Shown here: piece by piece, positions 17,060 through 25,555 of the stretch
How positions within the stretch are numbered: the stretch's first letter is position 1
How the letters are laid out: each line of letters opens with the position of its first letter
From: Treponema sp.
GTDB lineage: Bacteria > Spirochaetota > Spirochaetia > Treponematales > Treponemataceae
DNA: 64,000 nucleotides
Direction of reading: 5' to 3'
NCBI GenBank assembly: GCA_017534445.1
Contig: JAFXWC010000071.1
Span: forward strand, 62,001 to 126,000
The notes under the pieces: generated by a model
Database searches by the model: none
What the model saw: the letters and a program-made list of their open reading frames with translations, nothing else
What the model was told of the DNA's origin: nothing
Translations under genes and position numbers: made by a program

Positions 17060-17086
17060 TTAGCATATAGTAACATAACAATGTTA
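17060..17086. promoter_or_regulatory. Metalloregulator-type dyad before the methyltransferase-reductase unit
   Basis: TTAGCATATAGTAA (17060-17073) matches the FTR1 boxes except for one half-site base. It overlaps a second palindrome, TAACAT-AACA-ATGTTA (17071-17086). Its position upstream of the minus-strand start fits an operator. Confidence 0.55.
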
Positions 17087-17209
17087 TTTATTCAAGGGGT
17101 AACACCAGCAACATCACTACAGTAACAAGTATAGCAAAATGACATGGCAGCATGTTGCTAGAAGGAATCTCGCAAAAATGCTAAAATACAAAAATCCAAG
17201 GAGCAATGA

Positions 17210-17755
17210 ATGGTACTGTTGGTAGTAGACACACAAAAGGGATGCTTTAACGAAAGTCTATATGAATTTGAAAGGGTAAAAAAAAACATAAAAGACTTAA
17301 TCGCAGTAGCAAGGGAAAACAATGTTGAAGTTGTATACGTTCAGCATGACGACGGCCCGGGCAAAGACTTGGACAAAGCCACGGACAATTATGAAATATA
17401 CGAAGACTTTGCGCCAAGAAGCGGAGAAAGGCGTTTTGAAAAAAATGTAAACAGCGCTTTCCATCCCATGACAGGTTTAACTGAATACCTTCAGTCTAAG
17501 GGAGAAAAAGACATTATAACAATAGGAGTCTCAACAGACTATTGCATGGACGCAACAATAAAAAGCGGCTTTGAAAAAGGCTTTAACATATTTGTTCCTG
17601 CATACACAAATTCAACATACGACAACCCCTACTTTGACAAGGAAACCGCCTACAAGTATTTCAATGAGTTTATGTGGGGAAGGCGTTACGCAAAAATAAT
17701 TACCCTTGAAGAAGCAATCCAACTCTTGCAATCAACGCACACCGCAGCAAGCTAA
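17210..17755 (+). CDS. Isochorismatase-family cysteine hydrolase
   Basis: A 181-residue alpha/beta hydrolase of the isochorismatase-like superfamily. The catalytic triad can be placed as Asp7 (LVVDTQ), Lys78 (FEKN) and Cys112 (STDYCMDAT), with the usual non-proline cis-peptide region at GVST. Members hydrolyse nicotinamide, peroxyureidoacrylate or similar amides; the substrate here is not evident. AAGGAG precedes the ATG. The following gene is a decayed racemase. Confidence 0.88.
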   Translation: MVLLVVDTQKGCFNESLYEFERVKKNIKDLIAVARENNVEVVYVQHDDGPGKDLDKATDNYEIYEDFAPRSGERRFEKNVNSAFHPMTGLTEYLQSKGEKDIITIGVSTDYCMDATIKSGFEKGFNIFVPAYTNSTYDNPYFDKETAYKYFNEFMWGRRYAKIITLEEAIQLLQSTHTAAS

Positions 17756-17778
17756 GGAATAAGCCAAAAGGAGCTCTT

Positions 17779-18050
17779 ATGAAAAAGATAGGATTGGTTG
17801 GCGGCACAGGCCCTGAATCCACACTAATGTATTACAAAAAGTTGTTTCTTTAACCGCAATCACCATGCACATGGTCTTTGCGGAATTGGTCTCTATCATC
17901 AACAGGATGAAAAAGGACGACGGAATAGAAGGAATCATACTGGGGTGTACAGAACTGCCATTGATTCTTAATTCTGCCAACTGCCCCGTAAGATGTTTTG
18001 ATGCAGTAGACATTCACTTAAAAAAACTGATTTCCCTTGCTATGGAATAA
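17779..18050 (+). pseudogene. Aspartate/glutamate racemase remnant (internal deletion and frameshift)
   Basis: An intact ribosome site (AAAAGGAG) and start at 17779 give MKKIGLVGGTGPESTLMYYK, the conserved N-terminus of aspartate racemases. The frame then stops at 17851-17853. The next stretch, in a different frame (17865-18050), encodes the racemase C-terminus including GIILGCTELPLIL with its catalytic-site Cys. Roughly 150 central residues are missing compared with a usual 230-240 residue enzyme, so the gene is dead by deletion, apparently recently given how well both ends are preserved. Confidence 0.85.
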
Positions 18051-18077
18051 AAGCACATATATGGAATAAAATGAACT

Positions 18078-18830
18078 ATGGATATAAAAGAAAGCATAGC
18101 CAGCACACGCAAAGGTTTTGAAGAAAGTTTTGCCACAGGAGATTTTTACAACAGGCAGACCCAGGACTCTGAGCACTTGGAAAAGATTCTTGCCTTTTTG
18201 AAGATAAGCAGCGGCATGAGAATTCTTGATCTTGGAACAGGAAGCGGATACCTTTCTTTTCCGCTTGCAAAGAACAATCCCGGCTGCCAAGTTGTAGGCC
18301 TTGACATTGTGAATGATGCGCTTGGCAAGAACCGCGAAAGAGCAGAGGCAGAAGGAATAAAGAACCTTTCCTTTGTAAGCTATGACGGAATAGACTTTCC
18401 TTTTGAAGCGGAATCCTTTGACCTGCTTGTAACAAGATACTCCCTGCACCACTTCCCGGATATAGAGCACAGCATTGGCGAAGTGAGCAGGGTCTTAAAG
18501 AAGGGAGGAGCGCTTTTTATCTCTGACCCCTGCCCCAACGAGTGTGACAAGGACAGGTTTGTTGATGACTATATGCGCTTAAAAAAAGACGGGCACATCA
18601 AGTTCTACACCAAGGATGAATGGAAAGACATAGGCGCAAGGCATGGACTTACCCTTACCGATAGTTTTACAACTTCAATCCGCTTTCCCAAGAAAAAGGA
18701 TACCGCTTACGGATACAGGGAAGTTCTGGAAAAACATGACAAGTCTGTAATAGAAAGCTATGACTTTGCAGAGACAGAGACGGAACTTTATCTTACCGAA
18801 CAGGTAAACAACATCCTGCTTAAAAAGTAG
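18078..18830 (+). CDS. Class I SAM-dependent methyltransferase
   Basis: A 250-residue UbiE-like methyltransferase: SAM loop LDLGTGSGYL, acidic VVGLDIV, post-II motif LLVTRYSLHHF, then VLKKGGALFISDP. The substrate is not predictable. The ATG lies 28 bp after the racemase remnant with only a weak ribosome site. It is followed 8 bp later by the phosphatase gene, so the two are probably co-transcribed. Confidence 0.87.
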   Translation: MDIKESIASTRKGFEESFATGDFYNRQTQDSEHLEKILAFLKISSGMRILDLGTGSGYLSFPLAKNNPGCQVVGLDIVNDALGKNRERAEAEGIKNLSFVSYDGIDFPFEAESFDLLVTRYSLHHFPDIEHSIGEVSRVLKKGGALFISDPCPNECDKDRFVDDYMRLKKDGHIKFYTKDEWKDIGARHGLTLTDSFTTSIRFPKKKDTAYGYREVLEKHDKSVIESYDFAETETELYLTEQVNNILLKK

Positions 18831-18837
18831 AATTGCC

Positions 18838-19449
18838 ATGAAAAACATTATCACAGTTCAACACACGCAGTCAGTTCATCACACGAACGGAATGGTTGGC
18901 TCATGGACGGATTGGGATCTGACGGAGCTGGGAAAGGCAGAGGCAGATTGTATTGGAAGAAAGCTTGGAGATGAACTAAAGGAAAAAGATGTGGCCTTGT
19001 ATTCTTCGGACCTAAAAAGGGCAAGGCAAACCGCAGATGAGATTGCAAAATACCTTGGAACAGAGCCGGTTCTTAGGCAGGAACTTAGAGAAAGAAACTT
19101 GGGGAAATGTTGCGGAAAGTCCGTGCAGTGGCTTAGAGAAAACTTTGAATGCCAGGAAAAGACGGTTGACGACAGATTGTTTTCTGACGGGGAAAGCCGG
19201 CGTGATGCCTGGAAGCGGCTTTTGCCATTTTACCAAGAAATAATGGCTGGGGACAAAGAAAACATTGTCATAGTATCGCATGGAGACCTGCTAGGTATCT
19301 GGAATGCAATGTTCCTTGGGCTTGAAGTGGAATCCTTACAGCGGATAGATATTCATGGGGCTGCTGGCGGAATATCGCACATGAGCGTGGATGGCAATGG
19401 CAAACACCATGTGAGCAATATCAATGACATGTCATACACCGGAAGCTAA
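18838..19449 (+). CDS. Histidine phosphatase superfamily protein with altered RHG motif
   Basis: A 203-residue phosphoglycerate-mutase-like protein. The C-terminal SHGDLLG and the central YSSDLKRARQTADEI blocks are typical. The N-terminal catalytic motif reads VQHTQSVHHTNG, so the usual Arg-His-Gly is Gln-His-Thr: the nucleophilic His is kept but the first phosphate-binding Arg is lost. A subgroup with QHT and SWTDWDLT nearby may exist; substrate unknown. Confidence 0.82.
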   Translation: MKNIITVQHTQSVHHTNGMVGSWTDWDLTELGKAEADCIGRKLGDELKEKDVALYSSDLKRARQTADEIAKYLGTEPVLRQELRERNLGKCCGKSVQWLRENFECQEKTVDDRLFSDGESRRDAWKRLLPFYQEIMAGDKENIVIVSHGDLLGIWNAMFLGLEVESLQRIDIHGAAGGISHMSVDGNGKHHVSNINDMSYTGS

Positions 19450-19762
19450 AAAAAGTGAGGCAGAGAGGATAACAACCAACCCCACTGCCTCGATTGGAAA
19501 ACTCACATGTATTTTTGCTAACAAATGACGCGCCCTCCTTGGCGCTGCTTGTTTTACAGGATAAAATGCTGCGGAGTCTACCGGACACGGAGTGGCGGGC
19601 ACAGTAAAAAATTCAATGCGCTCCAAATAAGTAAAAAAAACTAAGAAAAATTCAAAAAATGCTAGGCTTGCAAACATTCACAATAATAAGTAAAATATTT
19701 TCTATAAAATAAGTGGCATCAAAAAATCCTCACACAATTTCCACAGCTAGGGAGAGAAGATT
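19450..19762. other. Gene-free spacer with hairpin and repeat fragment
   Basis: No gene seen. GAGGCAG (19457-19463) can pair with CTGCCTC (19485-19491) after the phosphatase gene. The stretch 19587-19615 (CACGGAGTGGCGGGCACAG...) resembles 45963-45991 (CACGTAGTGCCAGGCACAG...), an isolated module shared with another spacer. The last 80 bp are AT-rich and contain a possible -10 for the chemoreceptor gene. Confidence 0.5.
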
Positions 19763-21862
19763 ATGTCGGAAAACGCAATTAAAAGCGGAAAAAGGAATCT
19801 TGTATTCACAATCATTATTGCAATTGGAGTGCTTTCTGCTGTGCTTAACGCATTACAGAGCACGGCGGTTCTAAGCCTTGTAAAGACTTCTGCAGGAAGC
19901 GCATACGAAGATGACTGTGACCAGATTACAAAGGCCTATTCGCTTGTACTTACAAACAAAATGAACACCTATTTGCGCGAGATGAACGTGTACGCAAAGA
20001 GCGACGCGGTTCAGTCGGCAGATGAAAAAAAGATTATCGAGTGGATAAAGACCCGCTCCTCCTACCGCATTCCGGAATTTGACAAGGTTATTTTCTGTAC
20101 ACCGGACGGAATTGCATATTCAGACACTGGTGCGGAGGAAGACATTTCTGGAACTTCCTACTACAAGGCTCTTATAAAAGACGGAAAATTCCAGTACATA
20201 GACGACCCGGTTATGGACAAGCTTACGGAAAAGGCCATAATCCACATTGGACGCTTGGTAAAAATCCGCGGAAAGACCGTTGGCTTTTTTGCAGGCGTAA
20301 TGAGCCTTGACACCGTTCAAAAAATCGTAGGCAACATCCGCTTGGGTGCTACCGGTAACGCCTGGCTTTTGGCTGGAGACGGAACTGTTATTGAATACCC
20401 GGACCCTTCGCTTATACTAAAGAAGAATTTCTTAAAGCTTGAATCAAAATACAAAGACCTTCAAGATGTAGCAGAAAAGATGTGCACCGGCCAGACAGGT
20501 TCAGCATGGGTTAACGACCTTAACGGAAAGAAGCAGTTTGTAACTTATGCCCCTGTTGCGAACACCCCTTGGTCTTTTGCCTTTTCTGTTGCAAATTCCC
20601 AGGTTAACGGAACCGCAATGAAAATTTCCTACCTTTTGGTCTTGTCCTGCATAGCAAGCATTGCAATCCTTGTACTTATCTCCGGCTTCCTTATCTACAA
20701 GGAGCTGCGTCCACTTCAGAAAGTTGAGTCTGCAATTACCCAGATTGCTTCCGGCAACGCAGACCTTACAAAGCGCATAGAAGTTCAGTCCAACAACGAG
20801 ATTGGTGCAGTTGTAGACGGCTTCAACAAGTTTACGGACAAGATGCAGTCTATTGTAAAGGAACTAAAGAAGTCCAAGGAAACGCTTGGCCTTGCGGGCG
20901 AAAAGCTTCACACAAGCACGGGCGAAACGGCAAATTCCATTACGATGATTCTTAACAATATAGAAGGAATGAGCAGCCGCATCACAAACCAGTCTGCGGG
21001 CGTAGAAGAAACTGCAAGTGCGGTTAACCAGATTGCCTCCAACATTGCATCCCTTGAGCACATGATAGAAAAGCAGGCACAAGGAGTTTCTGAGGCTTCT
21101 TCTTCCGTAGAGGAAATGATTGGCAACATTGAGTCGGTAAACGCTTCCGTAGAAAAGATGGTTGAATCTTTTGCAAACCTTGAGCAGAGCGCAACATTCG
21201 GTGAAGCAAAGCAGAGGGGCGTAAACGAGCGTATTCAGGCTATAGAAAACGAGTCACAGGCACTTCGCGAGGCAAACACAGCAATTGCTTCCATTGCAAG
21301 CCAGACAAACCTTCTTGCTATGAACGCGGCTATTGAGGCTGCCCACGCTGGAGATGCAGGCAAGGGCTTCTCCGTTGTTGCGGACGAAATTAGAAAGCTT
21401 TCGGAAACATCCACTTCGCAGAGTAAGAGGATTGGTGAAGAGCTTAAGAAAATACGCAAGTCAATAGACACGGTTGTTTCTGCATCAGCTGAATCAAGCA
21501 AGGCATTCCAGGACGTTGCAAACGGAATCAAGGAAACAGACCAGCTTGTTAAGCAGATAAAAGAAGCCATGACGGAACAGCAGGCAGGCAGCAAGCAGAT
21601 TAACGAGGCACTTCACGAGATGAACGATTCCACTAGCGAAGTACGCTCCGCTTCATCGGAAATGTCGGAAGGCAACAAGGCAATCCTTGAAGAAGTAAAG
21701 GAACTGCAGAACGCAACGCTAAGCATGAAAGACAGCATGGAAAAAATGCGAAAGGATGCAGGCCTTATCAACGAGTCTGGAACTGCGCTTACCGAAGTTT
21801 CAAGCAAGATGAAAGAGTCAATCAACGACATAGCCTTGCAGATTGACCAGTTCCAGATTTAA
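19763..21862 (+). CDS. Methyl-accepting chemotaxis protein with dCache sensor
   Basis: A 699-residue transmembrane chemoreceptor. Helix 1 lies near residues 14-36, a double-Cache extracytoplasmic sensor spans about 45-285, helix 2 about 290-315, then HAMP and a long cytoplasmic coiled coil. The hairpin tip IASQTNLLAMNAAIEAAHAG and KGFSVVADEIRKLSE are fully conserved. GGGAGAG precedes the ATG. The solute-binding lipoprotein gene starts 14 bp after its stop, so receptor and binding protein are probably made together and may work together. Confidence 0.93.
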   Translation: MSENAIKSGKRNLVFTIIIAIGVLSAVLNALQSTAVLSLVKTSAGSAYEDDCDQITKAYSLVLTNKMNTYLREMNVYAKSDAVQSADEKKIIEWIKTRSSYRIPEFDKVIFCTPDGIAYSDTGAEEDISGTSYYKALIKDGKFQYIDDPVMDKLTEKAIIHIGRLVKIRGKTVGFFAGVMSLDTVQKIVGNIRLGATGNAWLLAGDGTVIEYPDPSLILKKNFLKLESKYKDLQDVAEKMCTGQTGSAWVNDLNGKKQFVTYAPVANTPWSFAFSVANSQVNGTAMKISYLLVLSCIASIAILVLISGFLIYKELRPLQKVESAITQIASGNADLTKRIEVQSNNEIGAVVDGFNKFTDKMQSIVKELKKSKETLGLAGEKLHTSTGETANSITMILNNIEGMSSRITNQSAGVEETASAVNQIASNIASLEHMIEKQAQGVSEASSSVEEMIGNIESVNASVEKMVESFANLEQSATFGEAKQRGVNERIQAIENESQALREANTAIASIASQTNLLAMNAAIEAAHAGDAGKGFSVVADEIRKLSETSTSQSKRIGEELKKIRKSIDTVVSASAESSKAFQDVANGIKETDQLVKQIKEAMTEQQAGSKQINEALHEMNDSTSEVRSASSEMSEGNKAILEEVKELQNATLSMKDSMEKMRKDAGLINESGTALTEVSSKMKESINDIALQIDQFQI

Positions 21863-21876
21863 GGGAGAGTAAATTT

Positions 21877-23424
21877 ATGAAGAAGTTTTTATATACATTA
21901 ACAGCATTGGCAGCGGCTTTTCTTGCAGTACCAGTCATTTCTTCTTGCATGCAAAGCGGTGCAAAGAACCAGAAGGATGACCTTTCCCACCACGTAATCA
22001 TAACCTACATGACTACTGGCGACCGCCCCACAAACGGAGCTACGGAAAAAATGCTCAAGGAACTGAACAAGATTCTTACGGAAAAGGTAAACGCAGAGCT
22101 CCAGATTTTCTACATTCCCTGGAACGACTATTTGGTAAACTACAACATGTGCCTTTCCCAGCTGGACGGTTCGGTAGACCTTGTAGGAACTGCATCAGAC
22201 TGGCTTGATGCCTGGAACAACATCAAGAACGGAACCTTCCTTGGCATGAGCGACGAAATGGTAAAAAAATACGCGCCCAAGACCTACGAATCCGTTTCCG
22301 CCGAGCACTGGGAAATGTGCCGCATGAACGGAAAGCTCTACATGCTGCCGGAAGACAACTACGCCCAGTGGATTAACCACGGCTTTATCTACAGGAGCGA
22401 CTGGGCAAAAGAAGCGGGCCTTTCAAACGGAGTGCACAGCTGGGAAGAGCTTACAAGCTATTTGGAATACGTTGCAAAGAGCAAGCCCGGCATTATCCCC
22501 TGGAATTCCGACGGAGGCCTGGACACCTACCACCCGGAAGGCTACATTGAATCCAAGAGCGACTATGTTCCGCTCGAAGGCATTTCCACAAACCTCTACT
22601 TTGGCGTACACAGGAACAACCTTACAAAAGTCTACTCACCTTTTATAGAAGGAAACGAACTTGTTGAATACGCAAAGCTGATGAAAAGATGGAATGAAAT
22701 AGGCGTTTGGCCAAAAGACCTAGCACAGTCTGTCCACGCAAAGAACCGCGAAGAATTCAAGGTTGGAAAAGTTGCCGTAGAAGAGCACCACACCCAGACC
22801 TGGTACACGGAAGTGCGCCCTGCCCTGCAAAAGAACGTTCCCGGAGCAGACTGCGAATTCTTCTGGTTCGGGGAAGAAGCTGGCAACATTACCGCAATGA
22901 CGGTTACCCACGGAGCAATGGCCGTTTCCGCCGCATCCCCAAACCCGGAGCGTGCCCTTATGGTTTACGACCTTTTGCGCAACGACCCCGAATGTTACCG
23001 CCTGCTCAACTACGGAATCGAAGGAGTCCAATACGTTCTTACCGGAGACGGTTACCGCGACACGCCGCCAAGCTACGACCCTGCCACACAGAAAATCACA
23101 ACCAACTACTGGTGGGGACGCAACGACAATCTGGAAGTGCGCGACAAAAGCGGTTCATGGGACAAGTTTGAAGAAAAGAACGCCATCTACGGCAAGCACA
23201 AAATTGACTACCCCTACCCCAAAATTGTCTGGGACATTTCCAACATAGGCCCGGAGCTTGCAGAACTGAACAACGTCTGGGGAACCTACATGGGCAACAT
23301 CTGCTACGGAAGGGAAGAGGACGTGGAAGCCTACGTCCAAGAATTCCGCCGTGCATGCAAAAGGGCCGGCATAGAAAAAGTCATCTCCGAACTCCAGCGC
23401 CAGGTTGACGCAGCAAACAAGTAA
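21877..23424 (+). CDS. Extracellular solute-binding lipoprotein (family 1, DUF3502-like C-terminus)
   Basis: A 515-residue lipoprotein (lipobox ISSC near residue 24) of the large sugar-binding-protein type. The C-terminal segment (NNVWGTYMGNICYGREEDVE ... GIEKVISELQRQVDAANK) fits the DUF3502 domain of LplA-like proteins. No permease or ATPase genes adjoin it; instead it follows a dCache chemoreceptor by 14 bp. It may feed a transporter encoded elsewhere or act as a ligand-binding partner for the receptor. A strong terminator follows. Confidence 0.88.
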   Translation: MKKFLYTLTALAAAFLAVPVISSCMQSGAKNQKDDLSHHVIITYMTTGDRPTNGATEKMLKELNKILTEKVNAELQIFYIPWNDYLVNYNMCLSQLDGSVDLVGTASDWLDAWNNIKNGTFLGMSDEMVKKYAPKTYESVSAEHWEMCRMNGKLYMLPEDNYAQWINHGFIYRSDWAKEAGLSNGVHSWEELTSYLEYVAKSKPGIIPWNSDGGLDTYHPEGYIESKSDYVPLEGISTNLYFGVHRNNLTKVYSPFIEGNELVEYAKLMKRWNEIGVWPKDLAQSVHAKNREEFKVGKVAVEEHHTQTWYTEVRPALQKNVPGADCEFFWFGEEAGNITAMTVTHGAMAVSAASPNPERALMVYDLLRNDPECYRLLNYGIEGVQYVLTGDGYRDTPPSYDPATQKITTNYWWGRNDNLEVRDKSGSWDKFEEKNAIYGKHKIDYPYPKIVWDISNIGPELAELNNVWGTYMGNICYGREEDVEAYVQEFRRACKRAGIEKVISELQRQVDAANK

Positions 23425-23465
23425 TTTTTTCTTTTTTATTCTGGAGCACACTGAATCTTTAACTG

Positions 23466-23498
23466 TGCGGAAGGCTACCCCTTCCGCAATTTTTTTTT
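23466..23498 (+). terminator. Rho-independent terminator after the binding protein
   Basis: Perfect 9-bp stem TGCGGAAGG (23466-23474) / CCTTCCGCA (23480-23488), 5-base loop, then a run of nine or ten T. Confidence 0.9.
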
Positions 23499-23510
23499 AT
23501 CCCCGCTTTC

Positions 23511-23586
23511 CAGGGTTCCGCGGGTCCCTACCCGCTCCATTGCCTAGCGGCAACGCGTTCCGCGCCCTTCCAATCGGGGCTAGGCT
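23511..23586. repeat. Modular intergenic hairpin repeat, copy 2
   Basis: GGGTTCCG, the GCGGGTCCCTACCCGC hairpin, CTCCATTGCC, a variable hairpin, CCCTTCCAATCGGGG. The first 40 bases are nearly identical to copy 1 at 1783-1902. Confidence 0.6.
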
Positions 23587-23620
23587 GTATTTTTTACCCT
23601 ATTTACCTCCAATGACTGCA

Positions 23621-23680
23621 AAAGACAAGTGCATATATTCAATAATTGTAGTGCAAAAAAAATGTTAAGAAAGCACTGGA
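23621..23680. repeat. Second dispersed repeat family, copy A
   Basis: A stretch of about 60 bp (GACAAGTGCAT ... TGCAAAAAAAATG ... AAGAAAGCACTGGA) that closely matches 35973-36034. It contains an AGTGC/GCACT pair. The rest of 23424-23892 shows only repeat material and no gene. Confidence 0.55.
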
Positions 23681-23892
23681 TGGAAACGGGAACCATGGCA
23701 AAAGCTTTGCATAAAAAAGCGCGGCAGGGATTGGAGTACCTTTAGTCCCATCCGCAGGATGGGATGAGCCGCGCAAGACGGCGAAGTACGGAAAGCCCAC
23801 CCACAAGGCACTCACGGTTCTTTTTGCGGCTGACGGTAAACAATAACCAGTGCCGCAAAAAATATCAAAAAAAATATCGACATTTCTTTCTC

Positions 23893-23921
23893 TTGCAAAA
23901 GTCCCCGCCACAAAGTATACT
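23893..23921 (+). promoter_or_regulatory. hflX promoter, predicted leaderless start
   Basis: TTGCAA (23893-23898), 17-bp spacer, TATACT (23916-23921). The ATG begins at 23931, so the transcript should start about 2-3 bases before or at the start codon. No ribosome site precedes the ATG. Confidence 0.62.
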
Positions 23922-23930
23922 TGGAAAATC

Positions 23931-25526
23931 ATGGTAGAAGTTCAGCAGGAAGAGGAAAAAAAGGCAAGGGCACTTTTAATTGGCGCTCCCAACAAGGGAA
24001 AAGGTTCCAGGCCAGACGCAAAGCCAGAAGAACTGGAAGGCCTGGTAAAAACGCTGGGTATGGAAACGGCAGGAATTATCGTTCTTAACCGCATTGAACC
24101 AACCCCGGCATACGGCATAGGCACTGGAAAGACAAAGGAAATTGCGGCCAAGGCAAAGGAGCTTTTTGCGGACTGCATAATCTTTGACTGGGAAATTGAC
24201 CCAACCAAGCAGCGCAACTGGGAAAAGCTTTGTTCAATTCCGGTTTTTGACAGGAACGAAGTGATATTGCGCATTTTTGCATCCCGCGCGCAGACTAAAG
24301 AAGCAGTCCTTCAGGTGGAGCTTGCCCGCCTTACTTATTCCCTTCCCCGCTTAAGCCACATGTACGGAGACCTTGCACGCCAGAGGGGTGGCTCATACGG
24401 TTCAAAGGGTAGCGGAGAAACCCAGCTGGAACTTGACCGCCGCCAGACGGAAGACAAAATTGTGCAGATAAAGAAGGAGCTTGAGCAGGTTACGCAGACA
24501 AGGCGCACCCAAAGAAAGCAGAGGGAACGCAATTCATTCAGGAACTGTGCCCTTGTTGGCTATACCAACGCAGGTAAATCAAGCCTGCTTAATGCCCTTA
24601 CCGGGGCAGACGTTTTTGTGGAAAACAAGCTTTTTGCAACCCTTGACCCTACGACAAGAAAATTTTCCCTTGGCGAAGGTTCTACGATTCTTCTTACGGA
24701 CACGGTAGGATTCATCTCTAACCTTCCCCACACGCTGATTAACGCATTCCGCTCTACTTTGGAGGAGGCCTCTTTTGCAGACCTGCTTCTTATTGTAGTA
24801 GATGCTTCTGACCCTGAATGCCGCAAGCAGTACGAGCAGGTTATTAAGGTTCTTGGGGAAATTGGCGCGGACAAGATTCCACGGCTTGTTTTGCTTAACA
24901 AGTGGGATGCGGTTAAAAGCTACTGTCCGGGGAAGAAGACCGGCATGGGCAGTATTGAGGATTCAGCGGAGGCGAATGTGGCTGGTGCGGGGGAATCTGA
25001 TGCTTGTGCAAACGGGGGGCTGTTAGCGGAAGAATCTGACGCTTCTGCTAACGGTGGCCTGTTGGCAAAACAAAACGACGCTTCTGCTAACGGTGGACTG
25101 TCAGCAGAACAAAATGACTCTTTTGCAAACACCGCCCAGTTAACAGAACAAAATGACTCTTCTGCAAACACCGCCCAGTTAACAGAACAAAATGACTCTT
25201 CTGCAAACACCGCCAACAACAGCGCCCTAATCGCCAGCCTAAACGCAGCCTTCCCGGGAGCAGTAAAAATCAGCGCAAAAACAAAAGAAGGTTTTAGTGA
25301 ACTGTCGCAAAAAATTACCGAAAATCTATTGGGGAGCCTAAAAAGCTACTTAATCCCAATGGCAAACGCAAACCTGGTGGAACTTGCAAGAAAGAACGGC
25401 ACCATCCTAAAAGAAGAATGGCTTGAAGACGGCATTCACCTGGAAGCAAGAATCCCGGGTGTTATAGAAGAAAACGGAAACGCAACAACAAGGACAATGG
25501 CGCTTCTTAACCCATACGCAGTCTAA
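23931..25526 (+). CDS. hflX: GTPase HflX with a tandem-repeat insert
   Basis: Ribosome-associated GTPase of about 531 residues. The N-terminal HflX domain (RALLIGAPNKG ... GYGIGTGKT-like region), a Gly-rich loop SYGSKGSGETQLELDRR, a coiled coil, and the G domain (GYTNAGKSSL, DTVGFI, NKWD) are all present. Between the G4 NKWD and the G5 SAK motifs lies an unusual Asn/Ala/Ser-rich insert built of 13-residue tandem repeats (24990-25214). The upstream frame back to 23850 is rejected because it reads through the promoter. HflX splits stalled or hibernating ribosomes. Confidence 0.92.
   Translation: MVEVQQEEEKKARALLIGAPNKGKGSRPDAKPEELEGLVKTLGMETAGIIVLNRIEPTPAYGIGTGKTKEIAAKAKELFADCIIFDWEIDPTKQRNWEKLCSIPVFDRNEVILRIFASRAQTKEAVLQVELARLTYSLPRLSHMYGDLARQRGGSYGSKGSGETQLELDRRQTEDKIVQIKKELEQVTQTRRTQRKQRERNSFRNCALVGYTNAGKSSLLNALTGADVFVENKLFATLDPTTRKFSLGEGSTILLTDTVGFISNLPHTLINAFRSTLEEASFADLLLIVVDASDPECRKQYEQVIKVLGEIGADKIPRLVLLNKWDAVKSYCPGKKTGMGSIEDSAEANVAGAGESDACANGGLLAEESDASANGGLLAKQNDASANGGLSAEQNDSFANTAQLTEQNDSSANTAQLTEQNDSSANTANNSALIASLNAAFPGAVKISAKTKEGFSELSQKITENLLGSLKSYLIPMANANLVELARKNGTILKEEWLEDGIHLEARIPGVIEENGNATTRTMALLNPYAV
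24990..25214 (+). repeat. 39-bp in-frame tandem repeat inside hflX
   Basis: Five full 13-codon units plus ten codons: starts at 24990, 25029, 25068, 25107, 25146 and 25185. Early units read ESDASANGGLLA-like, later ones EQNDSSANTAQLT. Units 4 and 5 are almost identical in DNA, a sign of recent duplication. Confidence 0.88.
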
Positions 25527-25555
25527 AAGACGGAATAAAAAGCAAAGGAAAGAAA

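Noticed and set aside
17071-17086. TAACAT-AACA-ATGTTA as an independent promoter or riboswitch element
   Set aside because: Only a short palindrome in AT-rich DNA overlapping the metal-type dyad; kept as a note within that feature.
24990-25214. Regular short repeats as a CRISPR candidate
   Set aside because: Units are contiguous without spacers, in frame with hflX, and encode a 13-residue peptide repeat.
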